Below, in pieces: positions 11,801 to 24,636 of a stretch of 64,000 nt of DNA (the first letter of the stretch is position 1; the number at the start of each line of letters is the position of its first letter). Source of the DNA: Gossypium raimondii (Eukaryota > Streptophyta > Magnoliopsida > Malvales > Malvaceae); assembly GCF_025698545.1 (NCBI RefSeq), contig NC_068572.1:2232001-2296000 (forward strand), written 5' to 3'. The translations under genes and the position numbers were made by a program. The notes beneath the pieces were generated by a model that saw only the letters and a list, made by a program, of their open reading frames with translations, was not told where the DNA came from and ran no database searches.

Positions 11801-14800
11801 TGCTTATTAAATACAAAGCAGAACAGAACCGGCAAGGAAATGCCAACGCAATAAACTCAACAACCACACATATCAAAATAAGAAAAAAACCATGCGTATA
11901 TTGTATTTAAAAATACATAACGAACAACCATGTGATCTTTGTCAAGGAAGACACCAACAAAACCCCATCGGAGCTACCAACATTTAAGAACTATTTTAAC
12001 ACATAACATATTGAAATTAGAAATTATTATCCAGAACAATGGCAACTTACAGCTGCATATTGAGGTCTACAGTTGTATCAGCTGGGGCTGTCTCAAAAGC
12101 CATTTTTAAGCTTTGGTTCATATAGTATCTGATAGCACGCAAAATAAAAAAAGGCAAGAAAGGCAAATAAGCATAATAAATTCCAATTTTAAGTGAATTT
12201 ACAATATTAGCATTATAATTTACCGTCTACAAAATGACTGTGTTGAAAACACAACTTGCATGGTTGCAGCCATGTAGCAGCTGCATGAGAACAAATTTAG
12301 CTAATCAAAAACATTATCTAATTATATAGTTATTGGTAGCCATAGCCCTAGTCATGATCAACATTACCTGTTTCCAAGATTCACAAGACCTGTATAACCT
12401 GGTCCGAAAATTGGTTCCACATCCTGCCCACTTTCCTGAATTCTATCCCAATCAAAGTTGGTATTCTGGTCAAGCTCCCTTTCAGCAGTTGTCATTTCAG
12501 TCTGGAAACAATGAAAGACTTTAATTTCTAATCAAATGACACTAAATCATTTATAAACACTTCAAACCTTCTCTTATCTTCTCTTATGGTAAAGTTTGAA
12601 ACTTACATTCTACAGTAACGATATCATTTGTATACCGCTTAAGCTGATTTGGTCAAGATTTATACAGAATATAGTTTTATTTAAAATGTAACATTTGTTT
12701 ACGGAAACTCCAACCATAATAAAAAGTTACAAACCTTAAGGCTGACACAGTTCATTTTTAGCAAATGTTGTCATTAAAAATGTAATAATTACATGACAAA
12801 GTTTATACATACCAACATATCAGAAGAGGGATTCTATGAAACGGGAATGGATATCAAACTTAAGGTTTCGCAAACACTATCTGAACATTCGAACAAAAAT
12901 GAAACCATAGGGATAATAAACAAAAAAAAGTACAATTGCATAACAAAATTGCAAATTCAACTTAAAGGCAGCAAATAATTAATCGACAGAAAAAAGCTAA
13001 CCTTTTGCAATGATGAGAAATCAATACCAAAATATGCCAAATGTTGAGCTAGAAGAGGGTCTATAACACTATCATCCTCTGGGTAAGAGAAAACATCTGA
13101 AATGCCACAATAAGTTACCCATGGTAAGTTCTGACAAATGTCACTACCAATGCTCAAAAGAAAGATAACCATAGAACTACAGTTCAGACTTTCAGTGCCA
13201 CAAACCAAAGTTCTAATACAAAGATATCTAAGGTTGAAATCTCAAGGGTAACTAAGCAAAAATAGTTTGTAACCATTGTGGATCAATAAGAAGTTATTAA
13301 AATGACACCAGAAATAAACGCACACAGACAGTGAAATACATGGAAGCCTTACCAGCAGCATCCAGATCAGAAGTAATTGTCCCAAGCTTTACAGCTAGCG
13401 GATAGCCAGTCTCCTTGTAGTACTCAATCGCATGGTTGTTACCACCAGTTCCATCCCAATTTCTCCTCCCACAGAGGATCATTCCATCAGTAAGATTTAG
13501 CCATAGATTATCTCTTTTATCACACTTAGCACATTTCCAACCAGATGGGGGAACAACAACATTGCCAATTTGCCGCAAATCCATTGCATATGCACTTATT
13601 TGCTTCTTATCAGCTGTCCAGGCTGCAACTTGCTCTTTCCGTTCAGCACCCTCAGCCATTAAAATAGCATCAACTGCCAACCTTACCTACAGTATTCGTA
13701 TTGGATAACCAAGCTAGGTTACTGTCCAAGATGAAGAATATGCACTTCTGATTTAAAATTCTTTAAAAATAAAAAATGAGACAATCCATACCTTCTCAGG
13801 CAACTCCACAGATGGAAAAGGAAGAGTTGCATAGCTAGGCAAAATGACTATTTTGTGAGTTTCTTCATATTCTAGTTCATTGTTGTCAAATCCACCATCA
13901 ACACCTGTAAATCAAATTGCATGGATATTACTATTTAGCCACAACAGATAATACTAAGGCAATACAATCATTCAGAAAACATTTGAAACTTCAAAACTTT
14001 TACTTTTATCATTTTGTAGCTCTCCCATGGGTTCCAGATGCAGAGTCCAATGGGAACAAGACATGCAATAGCTCTAATTCTCTAAATGTGCTAGTAGTGG
14101 ATAAACTAGTTCCAACTTCTTTTATTAACAGCTGCAAGCATCATTTTATGCTGTAATTCGTGATCAAAGAAATTAAAGTCACTGGCCATAGTAGTTTCAA
14201 CTCAAAAGTGTCAGACATGATTATGTATTTGACATAGGCACTTCCAATATTTTCCCTTTATACTTGGAACCCCAGAACATTATACAAAATATCTATGCTT
14301 TGAGATCTCCAATACGTGTCAAGGGTGAGCAAAACAAAATAAGAACCACTCTCAGTTCCATTGTTATCAAGGACATGCAATATGCACTCAAGGCGCTAGA
14401 ACAACCATATTGCTTAAGGCACAATAAAAGGCCTTGCCGGTGTTAAGTAAGGCACGATATGTATACACCACCAACATGAACAATAACATGATAACATAAT
14501 GTTCACAAACAGCAAATAATAACAAATATTGTAAAAAGTACCAATAGCCAACAGTGTGGGTTTCTTCAAAGGCCTATCTTCAGAAACCAACTTTTTCGTT
14601 TGCTTAATATGCAGATACACAGGATTTCCAGTCTTTTCATAATTCCAACCCACATAATCTTTCCCAAACGCCAGAAACGTAGTCATATCAACAAATAATC
14701 CTCCTTCTGACCTCTGCAAAAAAAATTCAACCACATTTAATAGTTCTTTAAAAATCTTGAACCAAAAAAACCTAAAAAAAAAGTATAAAAACTCAAGCAA

Positions 14801-15052
14801 AAAAATCTGAGCTTTTACTAACTTTCTCATAAACAAAACAAATTCGAAACACTCAAAGGTCAAAACAAATAGCCCATCAACATGGTATTTTTCAGTCACA
14901 AGCAATCAAGTAGTTTCTCGAGAAACAAACAGATAACAAAAAAAAAAAAAGAGTACCGGAGAATCGAAGGAGAGGCAGCATTCTTGCTTGTAGATACGAT
15001 TGGTGGGTTCAGGGATCCGAACCCGAGAGAGATTGGATCGGAGCAGCTCCAT
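8835..15052 (-). CDS. UBP14: Ubiquitin carboxyl-terminal hydrolase 14 (isopeptidase T type)
   Basis: Deubiquitinase that disassembles free polyubiquitin chains, acting with the proteasome. Twenty exons: 14957..15052, 14542..14713, 13792..13904, 13353..13686, 13002..13096, 12368..12501, 12224..12280, 12051..12128, 11680..11734, 11554..11589, 11200..11280, 10724..10922, 10554..10611, 10351..10473, 10059..10147, 9891..9980, 9604..9774, 9378..9502, 9129..9264, 8835..9013. The sum is 2421 nt, giving 806 aa (Arabidopsis UBP14 is close to 800). The start [20 protein letters not shown] matches the family. The Zn-finger UBP domain covers about 170-240 (C179, C182, C199, H212). The Cys box is NLGNSCYMAAT with catalytic C316. 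Two UBA domains lie near 615-657 and 680-722. The His box is CGHYVAH with H766, then VIFNDDKV. All introns are GT-AG and all phases close. No break or missing catalytic residue. Confidence 0.96.
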
Positions 15053-15766
15053 AGGGTTTATGCCTTCCATTTGTTTTCTTTCTCTTCCTTGATTTGGTCT
15101 TTTAGGAGAGAAAAAAGAAAGGAAGAATCAGATTTTTGCCCTAAAGTTCAAGCAAATGCAGAGACTGTGATTTTTCGCCGAAAGATTGAATTTTCTTTTT
15201 TCTTTTTTACTTTTTTTCTTATCGAGAGAGAAAGGGAGTGATGAGTAAGCTTTTAAAACAAGGGTCTTTGCTAAATCAACTCAAAACCCCCCTTTTGGAC
15301 TGCAAAATTAATATAAAAGTAAATGTACAACATTTTAAATAAGAGCAAATTTGGAGAAAATGTTAGATTTTTAAAAATATTTAAGGAAATGATTTTTTTT
15401 TCGATATTTAGGAAAATATAGGGACACTCAATGACAAAATTACTAATATTTAATTATTTGATTAAACGAATTGTTGGGTTAAAAAAGTTTGAAAGCACGC
15501 TTAGTAAGTCATACTTCCAACTAAATACGTCTTATTTCGTTTTTTCTCTTCAAAATTAATCTATTTCTCTACCTCTTCCGATTGATCTGCACCATACTTT
15601 ATTCTCGTAAGATGATACACAACTACTAACAGTCCGCCTAAATTAACTCATTCCTCTAATTTTTCTTTAGAGGTGGCCTTTTCATAATATAAACATAGGA
15701 TCCTCAATTTTTTTTATTTTGACGTAAAAATTTTGGATTTTTGGGAAATAGATGTGATTCTTTTTA
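15053..15766. other. UBP14 leader and upstream region
   Basis: About 190 bases after the start codon (on the minus strand, upstream) are GA/CT-rich, as expected for a leader. A 119-codon open frame on the plus strand (14882-15241) merely overlaps UBP14 exon 1 and this leader, and has no recognisable product. No TATA box is obvious. Confidence 0.45.
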
Positions 15767-16589
15767 GAGTAAACTATTAAAAGAGTCATTTTTGTTTATC
15801 ATGTTTTATATTTTAGTTATTTATGTTTGAAATGTTACGTTTTAGTCATTTACGTTATCGCGTTATAACATTTAAGTTACTGAGTTATTAATTGTCGTTA
15901 ACAATGTAACGGTAAGCTGATGTGGCACATTAAATCATCATTTCAAACAAAAAATTTTGGTTAACTTATACAATTGGTCCCCATAATTTTTCGTTTTAAG
16001 CAAATTGATTTTTTTTCTTTTATGTTCTTTTAACTTTCCTCTTATTTCTTTATTTTCCATTTTCTTATGCTTCTTTCTCTGTTTTTCTCTTTTCTCCATT
16101 TCTTTTAACGTAGTTTTTCTATATTTGTCATTTGTTAAAACTAGTCTCTTTTTTTTTTAGCAATTTAAATTTTTTCGAGTAAGGCAAGCTTATAGACTAG
16201 TTTTAACAAACGGAAAACATAGAATAGCTACATCAAAAGAAACGGAGAAATGAGAAAAACAAATGGAGAAACAAAAGAGAATGGAAAGTAAAGAAAAAAA
16301 AAAGAAAGTTGAAAAGAACATAAAAAAGGAAAAAAATTAATTGCTCAAAATGTAAAAAAAAAAATAGAACCAATTGTAGAATTTAACCTAAAATTCTCAT
16401 TTGAAATGATGATTTAACGTGCCATGTCAGCTTACCGTTACACTATTACACCGTTAACAATAATTAATAGCTCAGTACCTAAAATGTTACAACACGACAA
16501 CGTAAGTGACTAAAATGTAACATTTCAAATATAAGTGACTAAAATGTAACCTGAAACAAACAAAAGTGACTATTTTGATAGTTTATCCT
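15767..16589. mobile_element. Long-arm foldback element, MULE-type MITE, copy 1
   Basis: Inverted arms of more than 200 bp: the left arm GAGTAAACTATTAAAAGAG ... is repeated in reverse at the right as ...AGTTTATCCT. Both arms carry the motifs GTTACGTTTTAGTCA and CGGTAAGCTGATGTGGCA, or their complements. The 9-mer TTCTTTTTA flanks both sides (15758-15766 and 16590-16598), a target duplication of Mutator length. The middle is CT-rich then GA-rich. No coding capacity. Confidence 0.75.
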
Positions 16590-16598
16590 TTCTTTTTA

Positions 16599-17700
16599 AA
16601 TAATGGAAAACGTTAAAACAAATGTGTTTGGTGAATTTTTTAATTGAAAATTAAAAATATATGAAATTTAGAAAACAATTTACCTTAGATTTAAATTTAT
16701 ATAAATGTAAAAATATTTTTTTAATAATTTGATTCAATTCATATAAATGTATAATTTATTTTATTTTATTTTTCATATTTTTGTTATAGAAAATATGCAT
16801 CAAAACGAACTTTTATTTTTACTTACGAAAAGAAATTTCAATTTTAAAAACAATAAATTAAAATAATTTTTATATAAATGTATAAATTTTATTTTATTTT
16901 TGGTGTTTCTATTACAAGAAAATAAGTATAAAAGATGTTTTCATTATTCAAACTAATTTTTCTTCTATTTATCAAACATGTTTTTAATTTTAAAAATAAT
17001 TTTTATAAATAAAACTATTTTCAAAAATCAAACGAAGTGAAGCTTGCCATAAAGTTAATTAGGATTTCCTAAGAAAATTTTTGGATAAATTAGGAAATTA
17101 TCTTTATTGGGTGCAAATAATTATTAGATGTGTAATGACAATTAATATCTCAATGGTTCTTAATGGGAGAAATGAGAGAAGTTCGTGCCAACAAGGAGAC
17201 TTTACTAATGTAACCCCTTCTCACCGTATTTTTGTATCATTGTTGTTGGCATTCTCTTAGCTCACTTCGACAAACGCCTACAAGATGGAAGCTTTATTGG
17301 TTATTGCATTAGCTATTACTACCTTTCATTGAGCCACTTGTTTTTTCTTCGCATGTAATTCTTTTGTCTTATTGAAAACATTATAGGGCAAATGATTAAT
17401 TTTGTGAATTTTTACTATCTTCTTATCTAACAACTCAATTGGACAAGGAAATTAAGAGTTCATGAGATGGAACAATGGAGAAAATACCTTGGGTTTCATT
17501 TATGTGGAGGAGAAGCAAAGAAGAAGCTTTAAGATGATAGTATATGAAATAAGGTTCAATCTGGAAAGGAAATTTTTATTGCATGTAGAGAGATAAACCC
17601 TCTTTCGTGCGATGGGTTCCTTGTATAACACTGGTATTCATTGGATGCATTAGACTTCACTTGCTTTTTCTAGAATTGTTGGGGATTTAGGAACTTAGGC
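16599..17700. other. Intergenic, no gene recognised
   Basis: AT-rich up to about 17040, with several TTTTATTTTATTTT runs. A slightly more balanced stretch at 17100-17700 has no convincing open frame and no repeat that I can name. Confidence 0.45.
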
Positions 17701-17703
17701 TTA

Positions 17704-17853
17704 GGGTGAGTTTGGATGGGCGGTGCGTTTACCTGCGATTAATGTAAAAATAGCGGTGGCGGTGAGATTAGATACTGTAGCGATACTGTAGCGTGTGACA
17801 ATAAGTAAGCTAAACGCACCGCACCGCACCCAATCGCCCATCCAAACCCAACC
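17704..17853. mobile_element. Tourist-like MITE (PIF/Harbinger type), copy 1
   Basis: A 150 bp palindrome-like element. The left end GGGTGAGTTTGGATGGGCGG pairs with the right end CCATCCAAACCCAACC. It is flanked on both sides by TTA (17701-17703 and 17854-17856), the three-base target duplication typical of PIF/Harbinger elements. The GC-rich core GCGGTGGCGGTGAG and ACTGTAGCGATACTGTAGCG stand out from the surroundings. Confidence 0.8.
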
Positions 17854-17856
17854 TTA

Positions 17857-19340
17857 GTTTAGTATTACTTTTCAAAAGTGTTTTTAAACCAAAAAGTACT
17901 TTTGAGCAAAAGCTAAATTTTTTTGCTTTCTATTGGGACAAAAAATATTTTGCAAAAGCACTAATAAATATAAAATAGAGCATATGCCTTTGAGAATGTA
18001 GACTCATAATAACATCAAATTTTGTAGCATTCTCTAAGCTTGTTTGGCTAGAAGCACTGAGCCAAATTAGCATTGCTACTAATAAGCACTTTCTAGATAA
18101 AAGCATTTATAAACAAATATATTTTTGAGATAAAACCCTCTCCATCTAAAGACCTTGTATCTTTGAGTGATATCAATAATTATCCCTTTACGAGATGATT
18201 TGTCATCTGGAAAACTCAAATAACAACAAAACTAAAAAGACTTCATATGAAAAGCATGCCACGATACCATTCATACAAAAGAAATTGTTGTTAAATGAAC
18301 AAGTTGTAACAATTCGATTTTTAGCCAATGTCGAAGAATGAGGTTTCGAAACCAAATTTCATAACCCAAGTTAATGAAATTATGGATCGAAGAATTTTTG
18401 TATTTAATTGGAAAATATATTGTTAAGTAGTTGAGTAATTGAATTGAGAAAGAAGTTGATTATAATACAGGGACTAACTTATAAAAAATATAATCACTAT
18501 TGAGTTCTAATTTAGAAAATACATAAGGGCCTATATAGCAATTATGTTAAGACCTAATGGTTATTTAACCATTGTTAAACCAAGTTAGTGGCATGTGATG
18601 ATAAAATCCACCATCTTTATTACTATAATATATAAAATGATGTTAGATTATTTAGTTAAATAGGATTAATTAAGTTAAACATTTTCATTAATCCAAGAGA
18701 GAAAATTCATTCTTCTCTCCTCAAATTGTCGAGTAGAAATGTCTTAGTTGAAGTCTGACCCGTTTTCTAAACGGATATTATTTTTTTATTTAAATTTATT
18801 TTTTGAGTCTATTTTTTATCTAAACTTTTTCACTTTCCGAGTCAGTTTGGGTGACCCGACCTATAAACATGTATACTCAAAACTCAATTCAATACTCTTG
18901 TTTTAATTGGTTGGATCGATTAAATTAATTGTTATGGTTAGATTTCAATAACATTGATTTAATATTAAAATTAAAATTTATTTTTATTAATATTAGAAAT
19001 ATCACTTGTGAATATTTTATATTGATTTACGATTATATTTGGATTTAAGCTTTATTTGATTATTATTATTATTATTATTTTAAGTACGAAATTGAGAAAA
19101 ATAATATAATACAAGAACTAAATATGCAATTAACCATATAACAGAAACCCTCAAAAACAATGACCACATCAGCACTCGGATCTCTTAACTCGAGCGGCAA
19201 CGGTGTTTCTTTGTCTGCATCATTCTCAGCTACATGTTCGACTCCACCACCATGCGCCAATCTTCCACCGCCGCCGCCTCCGACGACCGCCTTCACGGCT
19301 GATCCATTTTATTCCCTGCCGGAGATGATGCTCTCACCGG
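17857..19340. other. Upstream region of the ABC1 kinase gene
   Basis: AT-rich with no repeat family recognised up to 19060, where a (TTA)n run occupies 19060-19079. From 19160 the composition changes abruptly to GC-rich (Pro/Ser/Thr-type codons such as CCGCCGCCGCC). This is probably the 5' leader or an N-terminal exon of the kinase gene. An open frame from ATG 19160 (M-T-T-S-A-L-G...) runs in frame into the proposed start at 19355. Confidence 0.45.
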
Positions 19341-19354
19341 CGTCGTTTACCGTC

Positions 19355-22300
19355 ATGTCGAGGTTAATTTACCTTCAAGAACTTTAATCTTTTAGTAATT
19401 TTTTTTTTCAAAAGAATTCGTATTCTTTGTTGTTGTTTCGCTGTATTGATCGGAATAGGGCTAAGTACTTGCATTTGGCTTAGTTTACCACAGATTCTGC
19501 CTTTTTCCTTTCGTTTAATACTTTAATTTAATTTTCCTTTTGGTTTCTTTGCACCTGAATGGAACATCTCAGTCTTGATTTACGATTGAGTTTTTTTTTT
19601 TAGTTCGTCTTCAGTAGTGTTATTGACAGTGTTAATATGAATTAATTAAAGTTTTTTATTTATCATATATTTAAAAATGTGTTATATAGAGTTAAATTTA
19701 TTGTTTGTATTTTGGTTATTCTTTCAGCTTGTTAAATGGAAAATATGGTTTAACATTATGCAGATTTTTGGTCTATGGAAATGTTAGGAGGGTTGGCCGG
19801 TCGATTCATTCGAACTGGAAGAATAGCTTTCGGGAAATGAATAATAATGGGGTGCACCCAAAAGTTGAGTACCCTTTTTCCCTATATAGGTTATGCTCAC
19901 AGTATAAACATTCATTTAGAGAAGATACCATGCATTATGCATTGTACAAAGTAATGGAAAGATTATCTAAGAATTATCAGCCTCGGAGCTTCTATTCCCT
20001 TTCGCCTAGCTATGTGTTTTCGGACAAGGCACAAGTTACTTGGAAGAGGCTTTTTCATGTATTTTACTATGATGGTCCAGCTTTGACACCAATAAGTAGA
20101 ATTGCCCGTGCAGCAAGTCTAGCTTTAAGTAGGTCGAACCAGGTAGCTCCTGGTGTTATGGCATTCTTAATCGGAGAACTAGCCTGGAACAAGCAGAGAT
20201 GGGCAGTGGCAGAAGGCTTCCCTGCAAAGGATACTCTTTATATGCAAGCACAAGATGGGCATATTTATTTAGCATCGTTTGTGTTTTTCGTTTTGGAATT
20301 TGTAATTTTGTTATTCAGAGCAATCTATTTAGTGATATTGTTTTTACCCAGCGTAGCAATGGCTCCCTTTGTGGATTCTCTAGGTGTTGAATTCAGAAAA
20401 AAGTGGCTTCGTATTGTCCACCATACACTGGAAAAAGCAGGCCCAGCGTTTATAAAATGGGGTCAATGGGCTGCAACTAGACCGGATCTGTTTCCCAGAG
20501 ATCTTTGTGATGTACTTGCTGAACTTCATACGAAAGCTCCATCACATAGTTTCTCTTTCACAAAGAAATCCATTGAAAATGCATTTGGTCGAAAGTTATC
20601 TGAAATCTTTGCTGATTTTGAAGAGGAACCTTTGGCATCTGGAAGTGTTGCTCAAGTTCATAGAGCAACTTTAAAATATAGATACCCTGGTCAGCAAACC
20701 AAGCCCATTGTAGTTGCTGTAAAGGTTCGACATCCTGGGGTTGGTGAATCAATTAGAAGGGACTTTACTATAATTAATTCTGTGGCTAAAATTTCAAAGT
20801 TCATCCCTACGTTGAAATGGTTGAGATTGGATGAAAGTTTACAACAATTTGCTGTTTACATGATGTCTCAAGTTGATCTTGCTAGGGAGGCTGCGCACCT
20901 AAGCCGTTTTATCTACAACTTCCGCAGATGGAAGGATGTCTCATTTCCGAAGCCTCTATACCCTTTGGTGCACCCTGCTGTTCTGGTAGAGACTTTTGAG
21001 CACGGAGAAAGTGTTTTGCACTATGTTGATGAGCTTGAAGGACATGAACAGATTAAAAGCGCCCTTGCTCACATTGGGACACATGCACTTTTAAAAATGC
21101 TTTTGGTACTATTCTCTTGTTCTCTTGTTTTTTCTTTCAATCTTTCACCTTTTCATTTCTTCTTATAGTGGTGGTTATAACTGCTGAGTTGCATTGGCAT
21201 TAGATTTTTTGTACGGTTTCTTCTATCCTGTAGTCCAGTGCTTGGTTTCAGATTTTGTATCCAAAAACTGTATGTGTAAGTCATGCTAAGATTCAGTGAT
21301 TGGATTTGGACTTATGCGGTTCTTTTGTTACTCTCCAGGTAGATAATTTTGTTCATGCAGACATGCATCCCGGAAATATTCTTGTCCGTATAAAAGATAG
21401 GCGATCACGTAATCAACTCTTTAGTTCAAGGCCTCATGTTATCTTACTTGACGTGGGCATGACAGCTGAACTCTCTAGGACAGATCGAATGAATTTACTC
21501 GAGTTCTTTAAGGCTGTTGCTCTTCGAGATGGTCGAAGTGCTGCTGAGTGCACACTAAGATTATCTAAACAGCAACGTTGTCCTAATCCGAAAGGTTTCA
21601 TAGAGGTAATGTATTCTGATGGGTATAACATACTGATTTTCTATATCGCCCAGGAAAGTTAATAGGACTTCAATTGAAGAGTTTGTTTATTCAAGAATTC
21701 ATAACACGTTTCATGTTTTTACTATGTTTTGTTTTAAGCATTCATCCATGTTCTCAAATTAAAATTGGGTTTATTGGACAAAGTTAGAACCTCATATCCT
21801 CACCGGCTATCTTCTTTATTTGCACTTTGAATTTGGTTTTATTGGACCATGCATTTTATTTTGTTGTACCAAAAGAAATGATCCAAGCTAAGCTTTTTTT
21901 TATTCTGTTGTACAGGATGTTGAAAAATCTTTCCATTTATGGGATTCTCTAGATGGCGAGTCTATCCATCCAGGCGAATGCATACAACAACTGCTTGATC
22001 ATGTTAGACGTCATAAAGTCAACATTGATGGAAATGTTTGTACAGTAATCGTTACCACGTTGGTTCTCGAGGTAATGCACTCTTTGCCTGCCATTTATTA
22101 CGGCCCTCTCTTCCCTAAGGAAGTTATCGAATTCCTTTTGTTCATTTTCTGGGTGTGACAACTAATGTAATCTGAGCTACATTATTCTGACTCTTCATTT
22201 TTCTTGATGTTACCTAAATCCGGATTCCTGATCTTCTTCTTTCATTTTCCCATCTTTGGTAGGGATGGCAACGGAAACTCGATCCTCAACTCAATGTAAT

Positions 22301-22382
22301 GCGGACATTGCAGACGTTGCTATTCAAAGTTGACTGGGCTGAATCTCTGTTTTACACCATTGAAGGACTTGTGGCACCTTAG
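19355..22382 (+). CDS. ABC1/aarF (UbiB)-family atypical kinase
   Basis: Exons 19355..19362, 19728..21105, 21339..21605, 21916..22071, 22263..22382; 642 aa; GT-AG introns, all in phase. The N terminus MSSLLNGKYGLTLCRFLVYG is followed by Arg-rich VRRVGR, a plausible mitochondrial or plastid presequence. A hydrophobic stretch lies at about 182-212. ABC1 hallmarks: KWGQ at 246-249 (KxGQ), the Ala/Gly-rich loop ASGSVAQVHRA at 306-316, the catalytic Lys in VVAVKVRHP (K335), HADMHPGN at 468-475, and DVG at 500-502. The family supports quinone and prenyl-lipid metabolism in mitochondria and plastids; which member this is I cannot say. The 8-nt first coding exon is inferred because the large second exon has no suitable ATG. 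An upstream in-frame ATG at 19160 would add 65 residues. UBP14 is divergent, with start codons 4.3 kb apart. Confidence 0.87.
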
Positions 22383-22395
22383 AAGGACTTTCTGT

Positions 22396-22414
22396 TCATC
22401 ATCATCATCATCAT
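22396..22414 (+). repeat. (ATC)n microsatellite
   Basis: Six CAT/ATC units just after the ABC1 kinase stop codon, in the presumed 3' UTR. Confidence 0.8.
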
Positions 22415-23162
22415 TTCTATTTTTTTTACCCAAAGTTTTGGTACCAAGGTATGACATTAACCTGTTACAATAATGAGAAAACTATTGGTTCGGTCCGGAT
22501 TTCATCAGGGGCATTAATATTTTGTTTTGTTTATACGCATATATTGTATTTTACAAATATTTAGAGTGTTGACACATTCTGATTTCCTAATATATTAAAA
22601 GAAAATAGATTTAATATAATAACAAAGTGTTCTAAAGCTGCATTTTGAGATTACTATATTATATATATATAGCAATATAGTTATCAATGCATTGGAAGTA
22701 ATTGAATAAATTTGTCAATTACTGTTTTTAATATAGTTTTATTATTATTATAAATGGTTATCTAGTAATTTTAAAATCATGTCAAGGACAGTACTTAGCA
22801 AAAACCCATATACTGTAAATGGTAGAAAAAGTGTGATGTTTGAGTATTTGATTTAATGAGTGATGTATGATTTTCATTCAACTTTAGATAATTGCTGGAT
22901 TATAATTTTGTTTAAGATGATTTATATTATATTATATAATTATTTTTACTTATTCAGGGTTGAGTGGTTTGTTCGGTTTGAGTCGCGTTAGTCTTGTCTT
23001 GGTCAAAATTCAAATTAAATAATTTTATTTAAAATTATATAAATATTAATATGAAAAATATATATTTAATGTTTTATTATTTTAAAAATAGTAAAATGGG
23101 CCTTTTTTGGTGGACTAGGTTGGGTTTGAGCATGGGAAATTTTTAGAGTCAGGTCATGGCTA
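22415..23162. other. AT-rich intergenic DNA
   Basis: Downstream of the kinase gene. Around 22960-23160 there is a GGGTTTGAGCATGGG-type segment that resembles the edge of a GGGCC-type repeat. No gene recognised. Confidence 0.4.
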
Positions 23163-23512
23163 GATCTGATCATACTTGGTCTGAATGTCTGTCGAAAAGT
23201 GAGAGGATTTGAGCAAAATATAGGTTCGAAAAATAGACTTAGATAAAAACATGAGGCTTGTTTTCTAAACGCGTCAAGTATTGGGTAAGTTTTTTTGCCT
23301 GGCCAGAATTTGTAAAAAAAAAAAATTTGCTGTTGTTTCCACTGTTTTGGTGTTGTTTTATCACTATTTTGTTGTCATTTCGTTATTATATTATTATTAT
23401 TTTATTGTTATTATTTAGAAATTATATAACTCTTATTTTATTGTTAATTTTGCTACTAATTTAGAGTCATTTGCTTGCTAAGTTACACATATTTTAAAGT
23501 TATTTAAACATA
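23163..23512 (-). mobile_element. GATCATG-ended repeat, reversed and truncated copy
   Basis: Reverse-complement match to the right part of the repeats at 27616-28120 and 32366-32886. It begins AGATCTGATCATACTTGG, then GAAAAGTGAGAGGATTTGAG, then the inverse of the AACAACAAAATAGTAACA tract. It stops where the MULE-type element at 23522 begins, so it was probably interrupted by that insertion or lost its end. Confidence 0.55.
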
Positions 23513-23521
23513 AATATTAAA

Positions 23522-24316
23522 GGGTAAACTACACCCATGGTCACTTTTGTTTACCTTAGGTTACATTTCAGTCACTTATGTTTGAAATGTTACGTTTTAG
23601 TCACTTACGTTATTGTGTTGTAACATTTTAGTCACTGAGCTGTTAATTGTCATTAATGGTGTAATGGTAAGCTAACGTGGCATGTTAAATTATCATTTCA
23701 AACAAAAACTTTAGGTTAAATTATACAATTGGTCCCCATAATTTTTCGTTTTGAGCAATTTAATTCTTTTATGTTCTTTTAACTTTCTTTCTTTCTTTAC
23801 TTTACTTTCCATTCTCTTCTGCTTCTCCCTCTGTTTTCCTACCTTCTTTATTTCTCTTAACATACCAGGAAGTCGAATTGGTAGTGAAGAAAGAAGCATG
23901 GTATGGGTTTATGGGTTTTGGTTATAGGGTTTTGGTTATAGGCAAATGATGACAGTCGATTTCCTACTTTTTTCACTTGTCAATTCGACTTCTTAATATG
24001 TTAAAAGAAATGGGAAAGATATGAAAAGCAGAGGAGAAACAAAGAGAATGGAAAAAAGAGGAAAGTTTAAAGAACATAAAAGAAAAAATTAAATTACTTA
24101 AAACGAAAAAATATGGGGATCAATTGTATAATTTAACCTAAAATTTTGTTTGAAATGATGATTTAACGTACACGTCACTACTGTTACACCATTAACGACG
24201 ATTAATGGCTCAGTGACTAAAATGTTACAACATGATAACGTAACGTATCATTTCAAACATAAGTGACTAAAACGTAACCTAAGGTAAACAAAAGTGACCA
24301 TGGGTGTAGTTTACCC
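23522..24316. mobile_element. Long-arm foldback element, MULE-type MITE, copy 2
   Basis: 795 bp with perfect outer ends: GGGTAAACTACACCCATGG on the left and its reverse complement at the right. Inverted arms of more than 200 bp carry GTTACGTTTTAGTCACTTAC and its complement. The 9-mer AATATTAAA lies on both sides (23513-23521 and 24317-24325), an exact Mutator-length target duplication, so this copy is probably young. The central spacer contains repeated GGGTTTTGGTTATA units and no open frame. Confidence 0.85.
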
Positions 24317-24636
24317 AATATTAAATGTATTTTTAAGAGGGCTAAAATATAATTTTATATTTATTAATTTAAAATTCTGAAAACTGTCTTCCATATTTAA
24401 ATCTTGATGGCACTAAAATTACTAAATAAAAAAGTAATTATAAAATTTTAATATCTTAAATTAAAATAAGAAGCTAAAATTTAAGTATCCTTAAATTATA
24501 GGCATATTTAGATATTAATTTTTATTTTTCATGTTTTAAAAATAAAAGTTCGAAAAAAAAATGTAAAAAGCTTAAAAAGAAAAGAAATTTAAAGTAAACA
24601 AAAAGTGAAATGAAAAAGGGGGTGATGAAAGTATAT

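Noticed and set aside
14882-15241. 119-codon open frame on the plus strand
   Set aside because: It lies opposite UBP14 exon 1 and leader, has no family resemblance, and is explained by purine-rich leader composition.
19075-19296. Minus-strand 73-codon frame with a Gly-rich run
   Set aside because: It mirrors the Pro-rich plus-strand leader of the ABC1 kinase gene and has no family resemblance.
23258-23464. 68-codon frame rich in Leu/Ile/Phe
   Set aside because: Made of ATT/TTA-type low-complexity DNA in a repeat; it only resembles a membrane peptide.
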